A DNA stretch of 64,000 nt from Bombyx mori (lineage: Eukaryota; Arthropoda; Insecta; Lepidoptera; Bombycidae): positions 265,501 through 329,500 of the forward strand of contig NC_085121.1 in NCBI RefSeq assembly GCF_030269925.1, given 5' to 3'. The translations under genes and the position numbers were made by a program. The notes under the pieces were generated by a model. It was not told where the DNA came from. It saw only the letters and a list, made by a program, of their open reading frames with translations, and did no database searches. Positions 1 through 9,980 of the stretch are shown here, one piece after another; within the stretch, counting starts at the first letter, position 1, and every line of letters starts with the position of its first letter.

Positions 1-384
1 GTGTGTAGCTTGGTGTAGCCGACTAGACTGCAATAGGGTAATATTTTTCCAACGTGGATCAGTTATACATACCTACTTCAATACAATTTTAAATATACCT
101 TGACCAGCTCGTAAGAACAACACTAAAAAACCTATAATATAAGCATATAATAATTGATTGCAGTTAAAAATATTGGTCCACGTCCGCTGTTTGACCAATG
201 ACTCATAAAATTTGATAATTCGAGTGCATAATAACACACTATCTCACCGAACTGTGTCGCCCGTACATATAATAGTGCAGTTTGTTTGCTTTATTAACGA
301 CGTAGCCGGGTAGGCGAAATCGAGGTCCATTTGGCGATAAACTCCCTTTCGAGAATCAGAAATTATTTAAATCATTATTACGTT
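1..384. other. AT-rich intergenic sequence, nothing recognised
   Basis: I see no exon, structured repeat or RNA gene here. The sequence is AT-rich and has no long open frame with coding character. Confidence 0.5.
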
Positions 385-511
385 TGTTCAGTTTTTACAG
401 TACAGCGGCTGCCCCTCCCTTCATACCGAAACATGTTACTGTTTCCAGGCAGAAATAGGCAGGGTGGTAGTACCTACCCGCGCGGACTTACAAGACGCTT
501 TACCACCAGTA
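385..511 (-). mobile_element. Bm1-like SINE, internal fragment
   Basis: This piece matches the central part of the SINE found many times in this window: the stretch that reads, on the plus strand, as cggctgcccc, then aaaccgaaac, gcagaaataggcagggtggt and taccaccagtaa. Both the tRNA-like head and the A-rich tail are missing. The copy is diverged, so it is an old fragment. Confidence 0.8.
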
Positions 512-868
512 AAAATTCAAAATATTTGTATGTATTTATCTATGCTAATGTAATATAATTTGTATTAAGTAAGTATTTATATAATGACGACCTTGGATTA
601 CATCAAAATACCTCACCAATTTCCGAAATCATCTCCATCGCAAGGTTGACTGGAAGAGATCGCTTTCAGCAATAAGTCCGTGCAATGTACTTTAGTTTTA
701 AGTTTATTTTCTCATTCTCTTTTTTCTGTATATTGTCGTTAGTTTAGTACACCAAGAGCATAAAGTGCTTTGTAATATATTGTGTCTCCCAAAATTTCGA
801 ATAAAAGTAATTACGAGTTAGAGACAGGTAAACTCAGAGATAGAGAATTCTAAGAGTACTGAATCTCA
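512..868. other. AT-rich non-coding sequence
   Basis: No exon or recognisable repeat can be seen. It leads into a tRNA-like box B on the minus strand and may be the body of that tRNA-derived element. Confidence 0.4.
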
Positions 869-950
869 ACGGGAATCGAACCCGGGCAGAGGTCCAAGCA
901 GGCACAATACTCCGGGTCACCGACCACTCGACCAACGACCTCATCAAAAT
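869..950 (-). repeat. tRNA-like sequence (SINE head or tRNA pseudogene)
   Basis: Read on the minus strand this has an A-box-like TGGTCGAGTGGTCGG and, about 45 bases later, a B-box GGTTCGATTCC set in a T-arm-like hairpin (CGGG..CCCG). The two acceptor-stem strands do not pair well, so a working tRNA is unlikely. A tRNA-derived SINE head is the better reading, with the AT-rich sequence to its left as a possible body. It differs from the Bm1-like SINE head. Confidence 0.45.
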
Positions 951-1310
951 ATGTCTGAAGTTAGGCGGCGGCACTGACTGCGTAGCTACTTCGATGTCAA
1001 GGGGACGATTAGAAATACCTGAGAAAACTGTGGGTACCTGCTAGCGTTGAGCCAGTCGCGCTAGAAACGCAGCCAGTTCGTTACCCAGTTTACATTTAGT
1101 TGGGCTTCTATCGATTTGTGCTCTAGAAAACTGTGCGCTTATACTCGAAGTTATCGTCTTCATTGTTTAGTTTTACTTTCTCTGTGTTTTATCAAAAACA
1201 TTGTAACCATCAATAGCAATGTTATAAATTGTGAAAAAAGTTCAGGCTTGGTCGGCAGGGTAAATTTAACTCTATTATTTTAAAGTTGAAGTTTCTTAAA
1301 AAAAAAAAAA

Positions 1311-1795
1311 GTGTGTGTGTCCGCTCCGACGCACGACTGGAGTTTACTGGATATAAAAAATTAAACGAAACAATACGAGAAATAGTTCTATATTACGACA
1401 ACACGATACACTACAGATTATTAACAAATTAACGAGACACAAAACAAACGACTAACAAATATATGAAAATACAATAATGAGAGAAACGCGCGATCAGTAC
1501 GAGGCTTTGTGGCGGACTGCCGGCGCAGCAGCCCGGCGTCACCTGCGATAACGCGGCCGCGCGTTGGCTCCTGATTGGCGCGCGCACGCATCACGCAATC
1601 AGGAGCCAATCAGGCGCATAACGCATTTCGTGTGACATGCTAGTACGATTTTGATTGGCGCGCGCACGCATCACGCAATCAGGAGCCAATCAGGCGCATA
1701 ACGCATTTCGTGTGACATGCTAGTACGATTTTGGTCCCCATAATTTTCATACCCCGGGCCTATATATGTAAATCGATTCTAAAGGAGTAAACTCC
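1311..1795. repeat. Unclassified dispersed element, long copy
   Basis: The unit starts GTGTGTGTGTCCGCTCCGAC and ends AGGAGTAAACTCC, and is bounded on both sides by runs of A. Near the left end is GGAGTTTACT, the inverse of AGTAAACTCC at the right end, so the ends carry a short subterminal inverted repeat. Two further copies lie at 17090-17459 and 17466-17785. This copy is the longest: its middle has a roughly 75 bp block, containing GATTGGCGCGCGCACGC and the terminal CATAACGCATTTCGTG segment, repeated twice. The GGCTCCTGATT..AATCAGGAGCC hairpin also sits here. A minus-strand open frame of about 60 codons is shared with the 17 kb copies, but I cannot assign it a function. Confidence 0.8.
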
Positions 1796-2576
1796 AAAAA
1801 TGTAATCTAATATCTGGTTTATTAATCACAAGCCGGCTGATTACGACAATAATGAAGACAAGGAAAATTATAAAATCAATAATAATATTAAAAGAAATCG
1901 AAAAAATGTCGTGGAGGTCTGCTTTATGCTAATGTGTCATGATAAATTTATTTGATCACGTTGTGGTCTGTATTCCAATCAAAATAATCAAACCAAACCT
2001 TAAAATTTCCTTGAAATATTTTGAATTTGCCAGTCAGCGTATGAGTCAGTAATGGACACTAATCGTTAATGGTATTATCGATGCTTCATACGGCGCTCTA
2101 TCAAATTATCGTGTTTTTAATTATTATAAACTGATGCTGATAAACAAAGGCGTACCCGAGATTGCGTAAACTAGCTATGAAGGAACGTGACGCTCGAACG
2201 ATCAAACACATATAAACCTAACTACTGTTGTTGACTGTAAACTGTCCCGGGACAGGCTCAGTAACGGACCCCTTTATTTATATAAGTCTCCAACGTACCC
2301 TTCAGATTTATTTCCATTGCATGTAAAAGTCAGTTTCTAAACAAAAGCCCTACACCGGTATGCGAAACGTACCGTTCATGACAATGCAAAAAGAGCAGTC
2401 GTTCCTCGCACGTACCGGATCGATAAAGGGGAGGCGGCCAGACGATCTCCTGGAAAGGGGAGCATTCCCTACACGTGAATCACCGTACCAAATATTAAAC
2501 CTAGCATCACGGTTCTACTCCACGCATTCGCAATGTTCTCATGCGGCACTGCCTCTCCGAAGCTGGGTGCAGTAAT
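1796..2576. other. Non-coding sequence between repeats
   Basis: AT-rich, with no exon or known repeat recognised. A short frame from 2360 to 2575 has no coding character. Confidence 0.45.
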
Positions 2577-2752
2577 TACGCAAAATTATAATTTGCGTAA
2601 TTACTGGTGGTAGGACCTCTTATGAGTCCGCATGGGTAAGTACCACCACACCGTCTATTTCTGCCGTGAAGCAGTAATGCGTTTCGGTTTAAAGGGTGGG
2701 GCGGCCGTTGTAACTATACTTGAGGCCTTAGAACATATATCTCAAAAAAAAA
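2577..2752 (+). mobile_element. Bm1-like SINE, 3' part, plus sense
   Basis: The sequence reads in the SINE sense direction: aaattataatttgcgtaatta, then ggtggtaggacctctt, ttctgccgtgaagcagtaatg and ttgtaactatact, and breaks off in an A run. The tRNA-like head and the last third are absent. The insertion is orientated opposite to most other copies in the window. Confidence 0.8.
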
Positions 2753-3110
2753 TTGACTACTTCAAGATAAATGATACTTATGTTGTCCTGCTGGAGGCAT
2801 ATGGTAGCTTAAAGTATACACGACGTGATTGTGGTCAGTGCGTATGTACGCGACATTTAATAACAGATAAGTTGAGTCGAGCCTGGCCGTACGCACGTTT
2901 TCTCAAGGCCATTTGTGCGCTGCGTGATGTTCGTTCGTGAGTTCTCGAATTCAACAACCAGCATCAGATGTAGCGGCGGTAATACTCGCTTCATAAAGTC
3001 TAATCTAAACAACTCCAAACTTTACGCTAATACGATAAATTCATCTCTGTATGTAATGTACCAGTAATTTTAGTTAGATACTCGATTAAACAAACACGCA
3101 GCGAAACAAT

Positions 3111-3361
3111 CATATCAACGCTTGAAAGGCAAACGTGACTAAGCGACAATGCGTGAACTTTACAGTAGACTAATTAATTTAAAGTTTAAATACCTGAAAA
3201 AAAATCTATTTTAACGAATCTAGATGTAGGATTGAAATGATTTTAATAGACCTAGAAATATATATATTTTTTTTTGCGCATCGAATATGGTTATTGCCAA
3301 TCATTTGTGTACAAAACAGTTATTGTCGCTTAGTCACGTTTGCCTTTCAAGCGTTGATATG
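3111..3361. mobile_element. Small inverted-repeat (MITE-like) element
   Basis: Positions 3111-3150 and 3322-3361 are perfect inverted repeats of 40 bases, beginning CATATCAACGCTTGAAAGGC. The 171 bp between them is AT-rich and non-coding. This is the structure of a miniature inverted-repeat transposable element or of a fold-back. No convincing target duplication is seen next to the arms. Perfect arms suggest a recent insertion or gene conversion. Confidence 0.75.
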
Positions 3362-3475
3362 CATACTTCGTAGAAATACTTCGACCATTCCTACAAAAGA
3401 ATATAGATATAAACTGGATGTACCTGAAGGGCACTTTATTATCGAAACGTAGCTGCGTAGGTACTACTAGCTGTT

Positions 3476-3730
3476 TTTCGGCGCGCACTGCGGTACCGTA
3501 GGTCTGGTGTAGCCGGTGTGGTGGAGCTCGATGAGGTTTAGTCGGTAGTTGGTTTTGCGGGGCGAGCGCCTTTTCAAGACGTAGTCTCCTGCGAGGAATT
3601 CGGGGAGGTGGAGGACCTTGGCCCTCCTCGTCCCCCTCTTCCTCTCAGAAGGCACCGGAGCCCAACATAACCCGGTTCTTTGCCCCTCCGGATCGGGTAT
3701 CCGTAAATGGATTCCCCGGTGTTAAAAAAA
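3476..3730 (+). mobile_element. 5'-truncated LINE 3' end with 17 bp target duplication
   Basis: A 255 bp GC-rich block ends in a run of A at its right side and is flanked by identical 17-mers: AGGTACTACTAGCTGTT at 3459-3475 and at 3731-3747. A target-site duplication plus an A tail is the mark of target-primed reverse transcription, so this is a severely 5'-truncated non-LTR insertion read on the plus strand. The block does not match the other LINE tails in the window and I cannot name the family. Composition is far more GC-rich than the flanks. Confidence 0.85.
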
Positions 3731-3984
3731 AGGTACTACTAGCTGTTGGGCTAATTGAACAGACAAAGTACATAGCATTATACAGCTGAAATAGAACTGT
3801 CTCATGACTATGTCGTGTTTGGGCTTTCTCAAAGTGGGCGATAACGCCCCCTTGTGTGCGCTGCAAGCTTAATGGGGGGCGGTAGGAGACCCAGAAAAAA
3901 ATGGGGGCGTTTTGTAGAGGTTTGGGAGGCGATTTATAATTTCATCTAGGTCTCTTAGACACCGTCTTAACTCTCGCTATAGTG

Positions 3985-4117
3985 GTTTTTAAGTAGGTAG
4001 CGGTAGGCAGCGGCTTGGCTCTGCCCCTGGCATTGCTGAAGTCCATGGGCGACGGTAACCACTCACCATCAGGTGGGCCGTATGCTCGCCTGCCTACAAG
4101 GGCATTAAAAAAAAAAA
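3985..4117 (+). mobile_element. LINE-A 3' terminal fragment
   Basis: This 133 bp piece (ggtaggcagcggcttggctc, then cattgctgaagtccatgggc, ggtaaccactcaccatcaggtg and ctacaagggcattaaaa) matches the 3' end of the reverse-transcriptase element at 31321-32393 and 55640 onward. It ends in an A run at the right, as expected for a plus-strand 5'-truncated insertion. Here LINE-A is only a local name. Confidence 0.85.
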
Positions 4118-7100
4118 GGTGAAAAAATGGGGGCGCTAAAAATTATTTATTCTCAAAGCGGGCAGTAGACAAAATAAGTTTGGGAACCACTGGTGTAAAC
4201 TTTAGTATTAAATTGTTCACGTTTACTTCAGTGAGCAAAGTTATACAACACATCCCCGCGGCAAGAGACGCACGAAGCATTCGATATCGCGCTAAATCAA
4301 GCGTTTTATTTCCGATCACGCGCGGCGTCGACACGTGCCCTAACATACGACATGCATAATGTACTGCATACTGCATACGTACAAGAAATGTTGATTCCAT
4401 CTAACTTGTTTGTAATCTGCAGCTGCGGGCTGATTCGTAATTGAAAACGTTTTAATGCAATTTTGTGTTAATGCTGATCTACATCAGGTGATGCTTAATT
4501 CTGATCTCGATGATGCTCATGAACATTCGTTTACACTAATGTACTAAGAGCATCACTGAGCTATCACGGCGTGGTACCTCTTATCCTGTGATAGATTTAG
4601 GTTAAGGCCCTTGAGAACTTTATTAAAATCAACGCGGCAGAATCTAAAGGACGTCGCAAATTCTAAATGTATTGAAACAAACTCAAAATTAATTGCATTA
4701 AAATGATGGACATCACATTAATGCCGTTAAACCACAAAGCTTTAAGAAACTCATCACTTTACATTTTTTCACAGTTTTTTTTTAAATAGAATTAATTAAC
4801 TTGTAGAATGTCCCTTTAAAGACAAATACTAAGTATAAACATAGTTCGATTACCGTCGACACAACAAAGTTTAGCTATTATCTAAAATGGGTCATCCAAG
4901 CCGTACGTACACTCAAGTAATATTTCCTCGTATTTGTGGACGGCAGGAAACGTACACGGCTTATCTCTCGGCAGTAGCGTGACGAATGGGATGTTGATTC
5001 AACTGGCGCACTAAATAACTATAAACGACGTGTTTGGTCATTTGCTAACGCCACTATTAGAACGTTAGTACCTACCTACTTGCTGCTAATATTTGTACTC
5101 ACTACATTACATTGTTTGAATATAATCGAAACGCTCATTTTCCTCAGTATAGAACAAAACCGTACTTCATCTGCGAGATTGTTTAACGAATCAAGAATCC
5201 TTTGCATCTATTGATATTGCTGTGTCGAGTATGCAATTGGGCGAATTGGATGAATTCATATTGTGCTCGAAATACTTTGAACCCCAGTCCACGGTTTCAT
5301 TACTTTATGTTGTCATGCTTTAGAAATGGGTCGACAAGTAAGGCAAAATTTTAACAAAATAATATGTCATTAATGTCAATTGTTATCATCATTATCGAAG
5401 TCGATTAAATATACATTAATAAAGACAACTCAAGAACTACTCGTCAGATCTTAATGAAGACGAGAAGTACCAGCTTTCATATAAGAAAGAAGCTTCGAAA
5501 TCCGTTCAACTAGATTACAGTCCTGAGGTACCACAAAAATACACAGACTAATTGCAAAACTTCTCTTTTTCAACATTTCACGTTGACGACGTCTGCAAGG
5601 ATAGTCATCCACTTGGACACATCGTGGCAGTATCAGCGTAGTCACGGACACCTGTATTATCAAAAGTCCAAACTCTTATCGATCGCTTAAGAAGGAAGTG
5701 ACGAAACAACCAGAAGTCTCATTTCACACAACAAGAACAACGCACAAGCATTAAGCAACAATATACCCGATAATATTAATTATGCCCTCGTATCTTTACA
5801 ACGCGTCCGAAATATTATAAATATAAGCCCCGATTAAGATAATATCGGCGCCCGCTGGTTGGCAGCAATGCACCCGTAGTACGCCGCGACGCTTGCACGT
5901 TCAACCATCGACCATGATCCGGTTCGAGGGTGGACCAGTCTTTCTGATCGAGGCAAGTTCTATATCGCGTCTCCTCAACTATTAGTGCTGAGGTATACAT
6001 ACGTAGGAAGTTCAGGGAATGGAAGTTGTGAGTGATAGATAGTATCGATATCGTCGATAATGTACTTTAATAGCCAGCATGGCGCATGGCGGTCACATTA
6101 AAGACGTCTCATTTGTAGTTCACAAACTCGTATAATAATAACAGATAGAAGTAAATACCTAACGATAGTTTCCTGATAATAACGTGGTGTTCAGCCTTCT
6201 CAGAACCACTCGACTCCGCGGCGAGTTCTTAGCTACTTACTTCTCGTTCCGCCGACACAACAATGGTTCGCTGTTCTCATCTACAATCTTCCCCTAGTTC
6301 GTCGTCTAGCCTGATGACCTCGAGCTGTGTCCTGGCAAGCAGTTCAACGCTCTGCAGCAACCGTGCGATTGGACCTTATTGACTGCATACAAAAAACCAT
6401 TGAGGTCACGATCGATACCTAATCAATTTCCTAATATTGATATGACTTCGCAATCACCACCAAAATAATAATAATATAATTTTTTGATTGTATTTCGTAA
6501 TATAGCATTTGTATTATGAAAACTATGTTTTTCTTGTTTGTTTTAATTGCAACAATGTCTCAATATGCGTTGATGCCGAGGTATGTAACTGTTAGTTGCT
6601 TCCTGGGAACTCTAACATATGCCACTTCAAACGAGATTTAAAAATAACCACAACGGTACGCATCGCATTGACTGTCAAAACAATACACTACGAGTACCTA
6701 CAACAGTAATGACAAATGTTCAATTAATTAATTGTTTCCTTGTTCCTTCGGGTGGTTGGGTGGCTGGCTATCTGTTGTAGAGTACTCGACTAATGAGGTC
6801 GCTTGTGATTTCCACCGCTTCACGTTTGTGTTATGTTTATCGACTTGTAATACTCGTACATATATATTATGGAAGCAAGATTTTCAATTAGTGGCCTATA
6901 TTTTTTGGGCCAGTGAGGAAGTGGTTTCCGGTACATGTATTTGTTGAATGTTTGTACAACATTATGTATTTAACTCTCGAACGTTTAATGGTGAATATTT
7001 TGAAACATGTGAACACGTAATGGAAGATTTAACGTTAATTATATTTTGAAAAAGTAAACATAATTTTAAAACAAAAAAGATCTCTTTAATAGCAGGCCGA

Positions 7101-7985
7101 ACTCAAAATAATTCATTTCTCTATAATTTTTTTATCCTATTACTATTACTGTTTACCCGCTAATGCTAATGAAACCGAATTTCTTATCACATAAAATGCA
7201 CATCAAAGGCCGACATGAACTACCATGCCTCGCGTCGCCGTGTGTAAATAACTTTGGGTGCTTCTCTGCAAACAATACTCTTTATTTATGGCGGAGTGCG
7301 AACACCGCGTGTGAGGATGGCCCTGTCGCGAACAGAGTGACCATACTGTGCATTTTGAACATAGAAACTGAATTTTATTGAATTTAGTGATGCACTTGTA
7401 CTCACTCCACTGTCATTAGATTATGGCTCGATAATTGAGGCTCTAATTCTTCTAAATTTTTATGTATCGATTGACCAATGACTTCAGCACTAAAAGAATA
7501 AATTGTTTTAAATCTAATCCATGAAAATAAAACATAATTACTGATGGTAAGTAATTACGAATTGAAGGGTAGAAAAGCCATTATTACCTCAATTGAGCGA
7601 GCGGCAGCAGTCAGATTGTAAGCTCCATTCAACTAGCTAACCAGAAGAACTTTAAGCTGTCTCCCATTTGCGGCAAAATTAATACGAACATTTTCAATCT
7701 CTTAATTGTGACTTTTTTTTGAAAAATTCCGATGTTTCGAATACCTTATGTCTTACTCAATGAAGACTCGTCATATAAACAAAATAAACCATAAAACCAT
7801 AAAATAGCCTGTCGGGGGGAGGGGAGGGGATTTAAGCAGTCGCATAATGGTATGTGGCCTTTCACCTCGTGTTATAATGTGGGTTCATGTTAAGTCGTTA
7901 GTTTGATCCGTCCGTATAAAAACAGTGAAAGTCATGGTTGACTTGCTATTCGGCCCTGGCCATAGTACTGCGATTAGCGTAAACC
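4118..7985. other. 3.9 kb without a recognised gene
   Basis: The region is AT-rich. I read both strands and found no exon with splice signals plus coding character, no tRNA and none of the repeat families seen elsewhere. A somewhat GC-richer stretch lies around 5820-6000 and 6180-6380. It could be a distal exon or a regulatory segment of a neighbouring gene, but nothing in it decides this. Confidence 0.4.
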
Positions 7986-8412
7986 TTTTTTTCATTGCTT
8001 AGATGGGTCGTCGAAAACGGCCCACCTGGTGTTAAGTGGTTACCGGAGCCCAAAGACGTCAACAACGGAAGTGCCGCCACCTTGTGATATGAGTTCTAAG
8101 GTCTCAGTACAGTACAACGGCTGCCCCACCCTTCAAACTAAAACGCATTGCTACTTCACGACAGAAATAGACAGGGTGGTGGTACCCGTACGGGCTCTCA
8201 AAATGGTAGGAACCATCAGTAATAACGCAAATTTTAATTTTGCGGGTTCTATTTCCATTACACGTATTAATTCCTTCACCGTGGAAGTCAATCCTGAACA
8301 TTTGTTGAGTACATATTTCGTTAGAAAAATTAGTGCCCGCCTGAGATTCGAACACCGGTGCATCGCTCAACACGAATGCACCGGACGTCTTATCCTTTAG
8401 GCCACAACGACT
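7986..8412 (-). mobile_element. Bm1-like SINE, near full length
   Basis: The copy starts at the left with a T run followed by attgcttagatgggt (the reversed tail) and ends at the right with the reversed tRNA-like head, whose box B (TTCGAA within cctgagattcgaacaccg) and box A (taggccac) are still visible. It is diverged from the younger copies at 22.9 and 58.7 kb. Confidence 0.88.
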
Positions 8413-9239
8413 TTAAAACCTCCTATTCTATTCTATTCTTCAACATCGTGTACTAACTAACCACTGATAACCTATTATATAAACTCTGCGCTACACATGT
8501 GATGATAATAATGCGGTTGATCTTGTTTCTGTTGCGGTTTGAAGACATCAGTCGTAGATAGAGGCGATGACTGAGAACATAGCGCTATGTTTTTAAACTT
8601 GTTAAGTATTTATGTAATGCGATTGTGTTCACGAATACTTACAGTCTATGACATATATTAGTTATAATACTAATCGCATGAGCGACACATTCATTTTGGC
8701 TCCTCTGTTAGCGTAAACTACGAAAAATAGAAGAGTAGCTTAAACAGGTTATAGAATACAAATTAAGATCTGTTCATAAGTTCCAGGTCCTTAATCATCT
8801 TTTTCTTCCCCTTATCCAACTAGTTTGGATCGGCACAACTAGTAGTTATTTTCTATAGTTTAAGTTCACTCGCGGCCTTGTGTGTGCCAAGTATTGGCTA
8901 AGACAATAAAGAAATGTTTTCCGTAGACGGAAAGGGAAAATATGTAACAGTAAATCGAAGCGGCCATAGCTGCACATCCGCATCTTCTGATCGCTTATTA
9001 ACAAACACGACTGTTATCAAGTAAAAAGTACCTTTGACGTAAATTTAATAACAAAATATGCCGAGATATCCCGTGCACGCTAGTCGCTCTGCTTGTGGCT
9101 TCGTCCGCGGCTTTTCTTGGAGTCGACGGCCACGGTCACCGGACGCCGGACTGGATTCCACTGGCGCGGCGCGCTAGGGCTGCTTGCCTAAATACAATCT
9201 CGGGGCGGACAGAGTTGTCTCGTTTGGTTTCAATTTGTA
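8413..9239. other. Non-coding sequence with a GC-rich patch
   Basis: No exon recognised. The patch at about 9060-9200 is GC-rich (gcttcgtccgcggc, gacgccggactgg, ggcgcggcgcgct) and stands out from its surroundings. It may be a CpG-rich upstream element or an unidentified repeat. Confidence 0.35.
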
Positions 9240-9630
9240 ATTTTCTAGAATGACGGCTCTGGGTTCAAAAGGCGTTGTTAACCCAGGTGCGTGAGTTTCG
9301 TGTATTGAATTCACGTCATTTCGGATCCTCCCGATCCACTAACGGTGCTTTTAGGTACCTCAAGCACCGGGCATCGTTCTCGTCGAACCCGTCGCTTGCG
9401 ACGAAGGGCTCGACGAGTAAATTAATCCTCAGACACAGCCCACTGAGTTTCTCGCCGGATCTTCTCAGTGGGTCGCGTTTCCGATCCGGTGGTAGATTCT
9501 GCGAAGCACGGCACAGCTAGGGTTCGTGTTAGCAACGTCATCAGGTTTGAGCCCCGTGAGCTCACCTACTAGTTAAGGCGACGCTGATATAGCCTCTCAA
9601 GGCTATCAGCATAGGTAGGGAAAAAAAAAG
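9240..9630 (+). mobile_element. Jockey-clade LINE, 5'-truncated 3' end
   Basis: This is the end of the reverse-transcriptase ORF plus 3' UTR of a Jockey-type element, ending in ggctatcagcataggtaggg and a run of nine A. Other copies of the same tail are at 42976, 46128, 48270, 53340 and 61588. Landmarks shared by the copies are aacggtgcttttaggtacct, cactgagtttctcgccggat and tgagctcacctac. Confidence 0.8.
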
Positions 9631-9980
9631 TGCGCATGGATGATGAATTTATAACTGAACTCTGGTTTACTAGCGTTAGCGTCTACGACAAGTCAAATAA
9701 CCACATAATACATTAATATAATTAATAAAATATTCCAGCCCTAATATGAACTCTGTTAAGGGCCCGCATTCAACGCGACGTAAACCAAAGAAACAACATT
9801 TCCACGCGACATTCCTCACCGGGAAACCATCCGCCGACCGGTCGTATTCTAAACTAAAACATTGAATATATTCATATTGCGTGAAAGTGTATCTTTCTTT
9901 TTACGAGTTGTGGATATAATTAAAAACAGATTTAAATAATGATAAATTAATTGATTGATAAAGGGGAAAATTGTTTCCAG

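Noticed and set aside
8029..8400. A 123-codon plus-strand frame
   Set aside because: It lies wholly inside a Bm1-like SINE. The same frames recur in other SINE copies.
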